Origin: Oleoguttula mirabilis | Taxonomy: Eukaryota; Ascomycota; Dothideomycetes; Mycosphaerellales; Teratosphaeriaceae | Length of the DNA stretch: 64,000 nt | NCBI GenBank assembly: GCA_035135055.1 | Contig: JAVFHQ010000027.1 | Span: 248,001-312,000 of the forward strand | Direction of reading: 5' to 3' | Part shown: in pieces, positions 30,911 to 40,891 of the stretch | How the letters are laid out: each line of letters starts with the position of its first letter | How positions within the stretch are numbered: position 1 is the stretch's first letter | Translations under genes and position numbers: made by a program | The notes under the pieces: model-generated | Databases searched by the model: none | The model's input: the letters and a program-made list of their open reading frames with translations, nothing else | Told to the model about the DNA's origin: nothing

Positions 30911-32896
30911 CTACCTGCTCCTGGTAGTGCCCATGCTCCTCTTACCAGCCACCAGCCACTTCGGTATACTGGCCGTCTGGTGCCGATCCGCCTCACCCTG
31001 CCTCGCCATCCGGTTCATCTTCTTCTGGCCCAACTTCGCCATCTTGTCCGCCTTCGTGCGCGACTTCTCGTCCGTGACACCGTCATCACGCCTGTTCGTG
31101 CTCTGGCTCCGGTTCCTCGCCACCGATAAGCTGCGGCGCAGGCGCTCCGAGGGCGCGGCATCGACATCCATGGCTTCGCCGTCTGCTCCTGCGTCTTCGG
31201 TGTCCGCACGGGTCCGGCCGCGTGACTGCCGGCTGAGGGAGCGCGCGCGGGCTGTGATTGTGGTGGTGTCGTAGCCCGCTTTCTCGAGCCCGGCTTCCAG
31301 CTTGCTGAGCTCGATGGCTTTCTTGCTGCGGGGGATGAGGGCGCGGTTCTTGAGTGACTTGCGCATCTTGTTCTCGTTCCGGATGAGTTGCCTCTTCTCC
31401 CTGATGAGCTCGGCCTTGTAGGCGATGTCCTCCTCCTCAGCATCACCGAGCTCCTCTTCCTCTGCATTGTCATAGTGGCCTTCAGCCTCCAATCTCGACT
31501 CCTCTTCCTCAAGTGCCGCGAGTTTCGCCTCGATATCCGGGTCGATGAAGTCGTACACATTCTTGCCGTTGAACGTCTCTGGGATCTTGTCGTATTTCCA
31601 CTCGTCATTCTCGAGCAGGTAGTTGTCGTGGAGGTTGATGTTGAAGACACCTGCACCACCGTTCTCTTCCTCGATGTCGCGCATGAGCTTCGGTCGGTTC
31701 GGGTCGTCTTTGTCGAACTTCATCTTGTTCAGCGCAGCATCTGGGATGAAAGGCTCGCGCAAGATGCCGCCAATTGGCTGCGCAACGTGAATACGCCGGA
31801 GAACGTCACCCAAGCGGCCTGTGATTTCGCCAGAAGCGTTCGTGCCGGCCTTGAGCTTCTGCGCATTCCGCTCAGCGAGCAAGCGATCGCAGACGGCGTT
31901 GCGCACGTTCATGAGGCCCTCGGTCGTCGTACACGAAAGTTGCAGAAGCTCGACATTGCCCATCTTCAGCAGCTCTTGCAGCTTGGCTTGCGTCTCCGCA
32001 TCCAGGTCCTCTGGCTTCATGATGTCAATCTTGTTGACCACAATGAAAACCAGCTTGTTCGCGAAAAGCGGCTTAATGCTCTGGAAGAGGGCCATCTGCG
32101 CCTGCACGCTGTAGCCACACTGCTCGCTGAGATCCATGAAGTACAGGATTGCGCTCCGCAGATGTGCAATGGCGGTGATGGACTGCATCTCGATTGTGTT
32201 CATCTCCTCCAATGGGTGGTCCAGGATACCGGGAGTGTCTATCGCCTGGAAACGCAGCATTTTGTAGTCAAAGTGGCCCACGAAGAGCGATTTGGTGGTG
32301 AAGGCATACGGCTGGACGTCCACATCCGCGCGGGAGATGTTCCTCAGGAAGGACGACTTGCCGACGTTTGGGTAGCCGCAGATCAAGAGGGTGCGTGTGT
32401 TGGGGTCAATGGCCGGCAGACGGCCGAGATGCTGCCGCACTTGCTCGAGGTAGACGAGCGGGTCCTTCAGACGCTTGCAGATGGTGGCCATGCGTCCCAG
32501 CGCCGCACGCTTGAGCTGCTTGCACTGGAACAGACTCTGTCCATACTTGATGAGACGCACATAATCTCGCGCCACCGTCTCCATCAAGCCCTTGGCCGTG
32601 TTCAGCTGCCCAAGCGCGATCCGGAAGTGGTCCGCATCGTACAGCGTGTTCAGCAGGTCCTTGTGGAACGGATGGATGTCGGCGAGGCGCGGGAAGCCGT
32701 CGAGGATGGCCGAGATCTTCTCGGAGAAGGTCTCGGAGGTATACTTGACCTTGCGGATGTAGAAGGCGCGGATTCGAGTGATCTGGAAGCCGGCGCGGAT
32801 CTGGGTGGGCAGGCGGCGCTGGGTGCGGGAGAGGACGATGTCGAGGAACTCCTGCGACGTCGGCACCGGCGCGATGTCCTTCCACGTCGTCTTCAT
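30911..32896 (-). CDS. NOG1: Nucleolar GTPase Nog1, 60S ribosome assembly
   Basis: Intronless 661-residue GTPase. The N-terminal helical bundle (1-165) is typical of Nog1 (TTWKDIAPVPTSQEFLDIVL). The G domain has GYPNVGKSS at 174-182, DTPG at 220-223 and NKID at 288-291. The C-terminal extension is charged and basic, with a Ser/Arg stretch (ARARSLSRQSRGRTR) and a KMAKLGQKKMNRM-type end that threads through the pre-60S tunnel in known structures. Nog1 is essential for late nucleolar and nuclear pre-60S maturation. A 511-codon open frame on the opposite strand is a shadow. Confidence 0.96.
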   Translation of the reverse strand: MKTTWKDIAPVPTSQEFLDIVLSRTQRRLPTQIRAGFQITRIRAFYIRKVKYTSETFSEKISAILDGFPRLADIHPFHKDLLNTLYDADHFRIALGQLNTAKGLMETVARDYVRLIKYGQSLFQCKQLKRAALGRMATICKRLKDPLVYLEQVRQHLGRLPAIDPNTRTLLICGYPNVGKSSFLRNISRADVDVQPYAFTTKSLFVGHFDYKMLRFQAIDTPGILDHPLEEMNTIEMQSITAIAHLRSAILYFMDLSEQCGYSVQAQMALFQSIKPLFANKLVFIVVNKIDIMKPEDLDAETQAKLQELLKMGNVELLQLSCTTTEGLMNVRNAVCDRLLAERNAQKLKAGTNASGEITGRLGDVLRRIHVAQPIGGILREPFIPDAALNKMKFDKDDPNRPKLMRDIEEENGGAGVFNINLHDNYLLENDEWKYDKIPETFNGKNVYDFIDPDIEAKLAALEEEESRLEAEGHYDNAEEEELGDAEEEDIAYKAELIREKRQLIRNENKMRKSLKNRALIPRSKKAIELSKLEAGLEKAGYDTTTITARARSLSRQSRGRTRADTEDAGADGEAMDVDAAPSERLRRSLSVARNRSQSTNRRDDGVTDEKSRTKADKMAKLGQKKMNRMARQGEADRHQTASIPKWLVAGKRSMGTTRSR

Positions 32897-33261
32897 CTTG
32901 GCGGTGTATGCGTCTTCTCTTGATCTGCGGTGCGGTGTGTAGAATCGTAGAACGCAAGGTATAGGCGGAGACTGCGTCGTAAATTTTGAAAGAGCCGCCT
33001 ATCGATTGCAGGGTTGACCGCCAAGAGTTCGGCTACGTCCGAGGATAGCACGTGCTTCTTGACTACCTTATGGTCTTCCGAAGTGCGCGAGTAGGTAGCA
33101 CGGCGGACGCCCAGGACAATGGCCGCGAAGAAGGTGAGCTCGTCGCCTGGGGTGCCACTCACGACGTACAACGCAAAGACGGCGTGCGGGACGGTGATCA
33201 GCACGTACATTGCTGCTTTGTGCGAGAGTGTTCGATCGACGGCCAAGTCACTGATGCGTCA
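32897..33261. promoter_or_regulatory. NOG1 upstream region
   Basis: This gap should contain the NOG1 promoter and the left edge of the truncated GH18 relic. A 117-codon minus-strand frame (32893-33246) overlaps it, but I recognise no family and do not call it. Confidence 0.4.
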
Positions 33262-33783
33262 AGACCGCATGGAAAGCTGGTTAACTGGTATAATGCACAG
33301 CTCTACAACGGCTTCGGCGACGTTAACACGCAGGTCTTCTACGACGCCATCATCACGACGGGCGGCTGGAGCCCTGACCGCGTCGTCATGGGCGTCCTGG
33401 ACAGCTCAGGTGACGGCGGGAGTGGCTTCGTTCGTATCCAAACCTTCAAGTTCATCATCCTGCAGCTGCGAGCCAACTATGCAAACTTCGGCTGCGCGGT
33501 GGGCTGGGAGTACTGGGATGCTGGCACGACGGATAGCCCGGCGTTCGTGTACCCGTGGCAGTGGGTGGAGAGCGTGTCGTCTGCGGTGTTTGGGCAGCAA
33601 AGTCTACCGGCAAAGAATGTGACGGATAACCCTTTGCCGAACCCGGCGGCGCCTTTTCTGACGCTCACGGAGAGTCTGGTCGGTCTTGGTGCGGAATGGT
33701 TGTGGGCGGTCTGGGCACTGAATGTGACGGACGGGAATCTGCTGAAAGCGGAGCAGTTGCTCAATTTGACGTCGCTATTATAG
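33262..33783 (+). pseudogene. 5'-truncated GH18 chitinase-like gene with UBA-like tail
   Basis: From HGKLVNWYNAQ at 33268 to the stop at 33783 the frame matches the C-terminal half of fungal GH18 enzymes: NWYNAQLYNGFGD, a later VVMGVLDSS.DGGSGFV and the characteristic AVGWEYWDAGT. The N-terminal half of the barrel, including the DxxDxDxE catalytic motif, is absent. The DNA just upstream is the NOG1 promoter side, not GH18. After residue-rich PNPAAPF the tail LTESLVGLGAEWLWAVWALN resembles a decayed UBA domain. No frameshift occurs within the surviving part, so truncation may be recent or a short protein may still be made. I infer a relic. Confidence 0.7.
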
Positions 33784-33831
33784 TGATGGTATAAGGTACT
33801 TTTGCTCTGATCAACTATCACGTGGTTTGTG

Positions 33832-33971
33832 GAAAAGAAAAGGTATGCCGGAGACTCGAACGTGCGACCTTGGCTTGGGAGCAAAAGGGAAGGGGTCCCC
33901 TGAAAGAGACTGGACTTTTACAATCATCGTAAATGGGTCTTGTCGAGCTACTTCCCTGGGATTGCTCGAAC
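33832..33971 (-). other. tRNA-derived-looking fragment with two B-box-like motifs
   Basis: Read on the minus strand, GGTCGCACGTTCGAGTC at about 33853-33868 resembles a tRNA T-arm (B box) and is followed by TTTTCTTTT, like a Pol III stop. A second TTCGAGCAATCCC lies about 110 bp upstream on that strand. I cannot fold a full cloverleaf with a matching acceptor stem, so this is at most a tRNA relic or SINE fragment. Confidence 0.25.
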
Positions 33972-34182
33972 AATTAGTATTGTAAGTATCTTTGCATTTC
34001 TCCGGGCCGGCCTGGACTTTGTGGGATAGAGAGAGGCACATGCCGCAAGAGATGGTAGTGAAATTTTGGTAGGGGTGGAGTAGGGGCCCAGGGCTTTGGT
34101 ACCGCACCACGAAACATCCGTCCCAACGGCCTTGGATGAGGCGTACTTCTGGCCATGGTGGGAAGACAGCGCTGATGAATCG

Positions 34183-34237
34183 GCTATCACTCGACTATCA
34201 CTCGACTATCACTCGACTATCACTCGACTATCACCCG
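34183..34237. repeat. 11-bp tandem repeat, five units
   Basis: The unit ctatcactcga occurs four times exactly from 34183 to 34226, with a fifth degenerate copy to 34237. Confidence 0.95.
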
Positions 34238-35378
34238 CTATGGGAACCACCAACGGACAACTCGCACCCAAAATAACGCCTTCCAAATGAGCTCCAACCC
34301 TCCCCCATCAACGGCCGGATCAGATACCCAGCACTCCTGCCATGGACACACCGGACACACCCTCCGTTATGAACGACACAGCAAGCTTCCAAGCCTTGCA
34401 CCGTGGCTTCACTCACTAGCCCGTGCGGAGACGGCTTCACACTTCCCCGAGCAAGCACATGACCGAGAGGACCACTGCTGCTCCGGAAACGGCGTCGTTG
34501 CCGCCGCTGATGGTGATGCAGATGATGGCGACGCAGGCAAACGTCGCGGTTGAGACGCGGTACATGATCGACGGTGCCTTGGTGGCCTCGTTGGAGCTAG
34601 GCTGTGATATCTGCGTGGTGATAGTATCGTTTTGTGTGGATAATGGTTGGCGATATGACCGATTTGCAATAAGAAGTGGCGGTAAACAAAGGCTGTGCTA
34701 GAGTTGATTGGTTAGTGACGCTTCGGATCGGTGGATCAAGTACCTGCAAACAAGGCTTGCTTGCTGATGGGTTTCGAGAGCTGTGGGGGGTGCTGGAACC
34801 TTGCCTAACGTATGTTGGGATATCTTGGTGTTGTTTGAAGAAAGATCTGCAGTGCCGCTGAAGTGTTGGACAAAGTAGCAGAGACGTGGCATGGGAAGGA
34901 GGTACTCGTAGTAAGATGCGACTGCCAGGATGACTGAGTTGGTGCATGTGGACCCCCTGCAAGTACCTGTCTGGTCGCGGCTGCTGTGTGGTACGTTTGG
35001 CTTTAGGTGGCAAGTGCACATTACAACTGCGAGTGCCACGTCAGGAAAGGAAGCAATTGATGCGACCCGCAGGGTTGATCGCAGCTCTTGTTGGCATCCT
35101 CCCTCTATCTAGCCAGCTTTCCGACAGCGGACTACTGCCACTTCCCATTCAACCTCCGCCATGAATTGAAACAGCATGTAACGTGCAGTCCTTCGACTCG
35201 TGCGACCGCGCTGCAAGTCAGCCCCTCGAGCCACGAGCTCCCTACGAACGATCAGCCAAACCCCGATGAAAGCTCCACCGCGGCCTAATCCGACAGATGC
35301 ACAGCACGCATGCATGTTGCTGTCCGCTTTTGGCCTAGGCAACGTGCTTACCGGCGGGTTCCCTTTAGACAGTGCTCA

Positions 35379-35570
35379 TCAGCCGGCGGCCGCAAGCGCG
35401 ATCAAGTCAGCCACGAAGACAAGAGCCATTAGGAACAGCACAGGCCCGATGATTGCTACATCCCCGTGGTAGACCACCGTGAGAGATACAGTGAGGAGGG
35501 CGAAGAGGATCGTGATGGTGGGGAAGGCGAACATCGTTGCTTGCGGTCTGAGTCGGTTTGAGGGGTTCAT
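35379..35570 (-). CDS. Small two-span membrane protein, unknown
   Basis: A 63-residue frame starting MNPSNRLRPQATMFAF, with two hydrophobic segments (TITILFALLTVSLTVVY and VAIIGPVLFLMALVFVADLI) separated by the short loop HGD. A TATATA sequence at about 35683-35688 lies about 115 bp upstream of the ATG on the coding strand, which supports transcription. I recognise no family. The open frame extends upstream of this ATG to 35861, but that part is not membrane-like and includes the TATA region. Confidence 0.5.
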   Translation of the reverse strand: MNPSNRLRPQATMFAFPTITILFALLTVSLTVVYHGDVAIIGPVLFLMALVFVADLIALAAAG

Positions 35571-35995
35571 GGTGGGTTCGTTGATCTGGATTGGAAGCTC
35601 GAGAAGTCGATGGTAGGGCTTGCTGATGGGGTGTCGGCTGTCGAAAGTGTTGTGGAATGTGAGGTTGCGTACGAGCCTGACTATATAGTGCAGATCTCGA
35701 CAGGTGCACTCGTAACTCTGGTTGAAGACGACCCGTCCCCATGGTCGGCATGAAACGCAAGCATTAAGGTTCAGGACCCAGTGACTCCCAACATTCGCCG
35801 CGCTTACAGGGGTTTGAGTTACCAAATCAACGGGCAGAGAAAGATACGGGATTGCGAACATGAGGTATTCGAAGGGTCATAGCCAAAACGCCGTCAGTCA
35901 TCCAGTCCGTTTCCTTGTCGCCCAACGCCAGAGGCAGACATGAGTCCCAATACGATGGCTGACTCTCCATGCACGAAAATCCTTCCAAATCATCA
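35571..35995. other. Upstream region of the small membrane protein, 3' flank of CSM1
   Basis: This 425-bp gap holds the TATATA element near 35683 and the end of the CSM1/PCS1 transcription unit. No other gene is seen. Confidence 0.45.
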
Positions 35996-37417
35996 CTAAT
36001 CCTCGTCCACCACCACCCGCTTCGTCATCGAGTCCATGATCTTGCCAAAGAACTTCACCGCATGGCTGCGCGGGAAGCAGATCTCTTCGGTCAGGTAGTC
36101 GGGCAGCACATCAACCAGCTCACGGTCGCGGCTCTCGTCCAGGAAGGGTTCGTAAGCGAACTCGGCTTCTTCGTATGATAGGCCGGTCGGCGTCTTTGGG
36201 TTGGCAGCGCCACCGTCATTCGCCACACCGAGGTGGAAGTGGAGGGCTAGAAAGGGCAAAGTTAGCACAAGTTGGATGGTTCAGATGATGAAGCACATTA
36301 GACTTACTGCCGTTGCGGCCTGTCTGGATGCAGTCGTACTCGTCCTCGCCGTCCTTTCGCTTGACGCCGCGGATGATGAGGCCCGTGAGGTCAGAGTAGA
36401 GGTTTTCCTTCATCTTAGCCTCCTTCTGCGCGTCGGTGGCGTTCGTTGCTATGCTTCGGTTCAAGGCAGAGTTCTTAGCTGCAGATGCTGGCGCTTTGCT
36501 GTCCTGCGTCGTGCTGCTGGTAGAGAGCTGTTGACGTGCGACCACGAGTTTGGCTTCGAGGGACTTGGCTTCGTTCTGCGCTGTTTGCGCTTTCTCCTTC
36601 AGGCTTGCGCTCTCAATCGACAGCTTGTCGTTCGCACTCGTCAGGGTAGTGACCTGCTTATGCAGCCCGGAAGTCTCTGACGACGTGGAAGAGCTCGTCT
36701 TACGCAGCTCAGCAATCTCCTTCTTCAGTGACGCGATTAGGTCGTTCGCGTCCTTCGTCTTCTGGTCCGAGGCGCGCTTGAGCTTCTCGAAGTTCGTCTC
36801 CGCGTTGCTGCGCCCGATCTCCTGCAGGTTCTGGTACTTCAGGTCGAGGGTTTCGTACTTCTTCGTCATTTCATTGAGCTTCCTCCTGAGCTCGGGATCC
36901 GCGCCTCGCCTCTCGCGCTCGGTCCCACTGACGCTGCCACTGCGCTCTCGAGGTGGTGGAAAGCCGGGTTGTGCAGATACTGAGCGCGCGCTGGCTCGGG
37001 GCTGTAGAGGTTGTGGCTGGACTGATGTGGAGCGCGCTCGTTGTACAAAGCGCTGGACTTGCTGAGGTGTAGGCGCTTTGGTAACGTCCATGGTGTCCTG
37101 CTCCATCTCGATGGACTGTTCGAAGTCGTCTGGGTCCGGCTGAGTCTCCGGTATCACCTGCATCCACCGTCAGCGCACCGACCCGGGCACGTGCAATATG
37201 CGACATGACTTACGCCAAGTGTCTCCTTCACGGTCTTGGGTTTCCGCGCCGCTGTTGTAGTCTTCGCGCGCTTTGCCTTGGGCTTCGCCACCTCCTCCTC
37301 CTCGTACTCCTCTCCATCGCTTTGCACGTTCGTCCGATCCTTCAATGGCTGACGCGCCGTCTGCTTCGGCGCGGCTTTGCGCTTTGTCGCCGTCTTGGTG
37401 GTCGCCGCTTTCTGCAT
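35996..37417 (-). CDS. PCS1: Monopolin subunit Csm1/Pcs1, kinetochore protein
   Basis: Three exons, 37417-37214, 37157-36308 and 36246-35996, with introns of 56 and 61 bp, encode 434 residues. All phases agree (ETLG-VIPETQ and GRNG-T-LHFHLGV). The N-terminus is basic and nuclear-looking (KTATKRKAAPKQTARQPL). A coiled coil spans about 150-310. The globular Csm1 domain follows (YSDLTGLIIRGVKRKDGEDEYDC, then LSYEEAEFAYEPFLDESRDREL). In yeast meiosis Csm1 clamps sister kinetochores; fission yeast Pcs1 crosslinks microtubule sites within one kinetochore and prevents merotely. The gene is divergent from the GH2 enzyme. Confidence 0.92.
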
Positions 37418-38046
37418 CGTGGAGTTGGCTTTGCTGACTTTGCACGTAGCTATGGGGACATTAGTAAAGAGTGCGTGCGTGCGTGCGCGTGTCGAGGTCG
37501 CGTGTACCGTTCGCCGCGGCAGTTGCCAGGTCGTCTTCGCTGTCGGATGCGCCTGCTCGGAGCAGTGCCGTCTTGGTGTGGGCGCGGACCGACATTCCAA
37601 TCGCCAAGCAATATCAGGACGGCGCGAACAGTCCACGGCTCTTTGAAAGATGCTCACAAAGACATGCGTCGTTAATGCTGTGGTCGGATCGCAAATGACG
37701 CGTGATGTTTTGCAGCGCGCGGTTTGTTTACTCTGGCGTGAAAGCGAAAGCGGCAGTTTCCGCGGCTGGGGTCTGAGCGCCATGAGGGCTGAACCGAATC
37801 TTCCGAACCTCCCTCCCCTCACCGACATGCAAGGCAACGACATGCCGTGATGTAGGAGACAGAAACAGATAGGAAGTGGTGTGTTCTAACGGGACCTGAC
37901 CGCGGCTGCATTCTTGAGCACCGTGTGACGTGGCGACAACTACCGATTGCTCCAACTGAGATACACTTCACTTTCCTATCTCATATTCCCCTCCAGGTCC
38001 GGGCCTATTTGGCTATCAAGCGGTAAGGACGGGTGTGAACGCGACT
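37418..38046. promoter_or_regulatory. Divergent PCS1/GH2 promoter region
   Basis: This 629-bp gap separates outward-reading genes. A GT/GC-rich gtgcgtgcgtgcgcgtgt run lies at about 37470-37490. No gene is supported. Confidence 0.45.
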
Positions 38047-40152
38047 ATGGCGTCCCAGCAGCATGTAACAGCCTTCAATGGGCCAGATGGCGCGCCAGAA
38101 GGCTATCCGCGGCCAGACTTCACACGGACAGACCTGCATTGGCAAAGCCTCAACGGACCATGGGATATCGTCTTCGACGACGAAGATATAGGCCTTGAAG
38201 AATCTTGGCAGCACAGTGAGCTGCCTGCCAATGGCAAGCGGGTCATCCAGGTCCCTTACGTCTTTCAATGTCCGGCCTCGGGTATAAACGAGCGCGGCGT
38301 CCACGAAGTATTATGGTACGAGCGTACAATCTCTAACGTCCGTACGAGCGAGGATGGGGAGCGTGGGCACCGCCTCCTGATACGATTTGGTGCCGTAGAC
38401 TACGAAGCTAAAGTTTGGCTCAATGGCCACTACGTCGGCGAGCATCGAGGCGGCCATATCCCTTTCGACCTGGATCTCACAGACGCTGTACGCTTCAGTA
38501 ACTCACCGGCCACATCTCGATTGACAGTACGGGTGTATGACTCAGCCTATGACTTGACGCAGCCGAGAGGGAAACAGTACTGGGGTCCGCAGCCCGAGTC
38601 GATCTTCTACACGCCCTCTTCTGGCATCTGGCAGACTGTCTGGCTGGAAAGCGTCCCGGCCTTACGTATCGCGGACAGTAGCCATGGCACTGTTCTTCGC
38701 TCCAACGACATTGAGCGTGGCCTTCTAGACGCACGAATCGCTCTACAAGGTCGCAGAGCGCAGCAGAAGTGCAGCGTTGAGCTCGAGGTCAGCTTCTACG
38801 GCAGTTTGGTGAGCAAGTCCGAGAGACGGGAACTGTCCCGCGAGGAGGACTTTGTCCGCTTCGATCACAGCATGCGACTCAATGAGCAGAGGATACAGGA
38901 GCTTCCGGACGACCTCCTACGTGATGCTCCCCTCAGCGATCCGTTCTGCTGGCGTGAGGGCGTCGCACTATGGTCGCCTGAGCACCCGGCGCTCTACGAT
39001 GTGACCATACGCCTGTTCGACGTTGCCGGCACGCTCCTTGATGAAGTTCGTACTACCACCGGCATGCGCTCACTCTCCTGGGCGACAGGTGATGGCACGT
39101 TCCGGCTGAACGGCCGCCCGTACTTCCAGGCGCTGTTTCTGGATCAGGGGTACTGGCCCGATACGCTTATGACGCCACCGTCGCAACACGCACTGAAGCA
39201 AGACATAGTCCTGAGCAAAGCGATGGGGTTCAATGGCTGCCGCAAACATCAGAAGGTCGAAGATCCGGTGTTCATGTACGTTGAAAATCGTATTGTTGTC
39301 TGGCGGAGGCTATATCGCCGTATAGTCGTTTGCTTCTGGTGACAACACGCAGGCTGATATTCTCGTTGACCTAGGTACTGGGCCGACCGGCTTGGCTTCC
39401 TCGTCTGGGGTGAAATGGCGGCGTGCTACAACTTCAGCATGGACGCTGTTGACCGGTTCAACCAGGAATGGATGGAGATGGTGAAGCGCGACATCAATCA
39501 TCCCTGCATCGTGACCTGGACGCCGGTCAACGAGAGCTGGGGCTACCCGGACCTAGGAGGCCAGACGCGGCAACGAGACCACATACGCAGCTTGTACTAC
39601 ATGACGAAGACGCTGGACCCGAGCAGACCTATCAACGACAACTGCGGGTGGGAGCACGTCGTTACTGACATCTCAACTTTCCACGACTACGCTGATGCTA
39701 GTGGGATGGGCGAGCGATGCGCTTCGCTACACGCTACGCTTACCCGCGGACGCAACATGTTCCTCGGACCCATCCACAGCTCTTCAGGGGAGGTTGACGA
39801 AGGCTCTAAGCACCTGAGAGGTGCGCCAGTGATGTGCACAGAGTTCGGTGGTGTCAATGTCGCTCTCCGGAACGATGACAGCCGCAAAGGCAACTGGGGT
39901 TACACTACGGCTTCTGATGCGCAAGACTTGCTGCGGAGAGTTGACGACCTGATCATGGCGACTGTGAAGGGCGGACACGTGTGTGGGATTGTGTGGACGC
40001 AGCTGACGGATATTGAGCAGGAGATGAATGGGTTGTATACGTATGGTAGGCGGGAGAAAGTGCCTGCGCAGCTGATGAAGGCTGTGGTGGAGAAGGCAAA
40101 AGAGTGTTACTACAGGGGATTGCAGAGGCATGGAGGGTTCACGAGGTCTTGA
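38047..40152 (+). CDS. Glycoside hydrolase family 2 (beta-galactosidase/glucuronidase-like)
   Basis: Exons 38047-39275 and 39375-40152 with a 99-bp intron (GTACGT...CCTAG) encode 668 residues. The splice splits a Met codon and joins FM-YWADRLGFLVWGEM. The order is the GH2 sugar-binding jelly roll (WQSLNGPWDIVFDDEDIG, RFGAVDYEAKVWLNGHYVGEH), the immunoglobulin-like domain, then the TIM barrel. The acid/base Glu463 lies in PVNESWG and the nucleophile Glu566 in CTEFGG. I see no signal peptide, so it is probably intracellular, acting on small glycosides. Substrate specificity cannot be read from sequence alone. Confidence 0.93.
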
Positions 40153-40891
40153 TCGATTTGCCCTGTTGGTGGCCGTGATGCACGCAGACTTGAGGACCGC
40201 TCTTCGGCTTCGAGAGTGAGGTATAGCAGCGTAGGGACGGCTCGGACGTTGAAATGCTCGCACCCACTCTCCTGGATCCTACGCCGGTCTCCTGTTGAAA
40301 CCTTGAATACCCACATGATTCGAGCTCATAGCCACGTACGCTAATGCTAGTATGGCAGAGAATTCTTAGATAGCCTACCGAGATCTGGCCCAAGGCTGAG
40401 TCTTCGGGTGATTGGTACGTGCTCAAAGAAGGCAACCAGACGGGTAGAGCTTACCCTTGCTCGTGCATGTGTGGCGGCCTCCACAGCTTTCAACAAGGCT
40501 GGGAGATCTGACATGTAATCGTGAGCTTCCACACTCACTGGGCGCATTGATTGGTCTCGATGTGGGCTTCGCCTGAAGCCCACAAGAGGGACTCCGGCCT
40601 TAATCAAGCGTGAGTTCCGCGCGGCTACGCCTGGTGGCCTGATGCGAAGCGTTGGCCAATTGAGATAACAAGTAACACCCACTGCATAGCTCGATGCATA
40701 ACTCGAAACGGACTAATCTCGCTATTTTGAGGCACTGTCGGTTGGGGTTGAGCAGATAAGGCAGACCTTAAGGCAGTGTGCAGCCTCTCCTTTCTCGTAC
40801 ACCTCATGCGTCGTTCCTCGCACTACGACAAATGTGTTTTCTTCTTCGTGTCCAACGACCGTCTCCTCAGATCAACTTGTACACCGCGCCA
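40153..40891. other. Intergenic region, no gene seen
   Basis: This 739-bp gap lies between GH2 and the Cys-rich membrane protein. It contains only short frames and presumably the promoter of the downstream gene. Confidence 0.45.

Larger units (their letters stand above)
33784..35378. other. 1.6-kb gene-poor region
   Basis: This contains a tRNA-like fragment near 33832-33971 and an 11-bp tandem repeat at 34183-34237 (both listed). Several overlapping frames of 60-140 codons from 34287 to 35019 have no recognisable family. I support no gene here. Confidence 0.4.

Noticed and set aside
31388..32923. A 511-codon open frame on the plus strand opposite NOG1
   Set aside because: It mirrors the NOG1 coding frame; the GC-rich codon bias of NOG1 keeps the antisense frame free of stops. 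Its translation has no family resemblance.
32893..33246. A 117-codon minus-strand frame upstream of NOG1
   Set aside because: It overlaps the NOG1 start by a few bases and lies in its promoter side, and I see no family. Kept only as a possibility.
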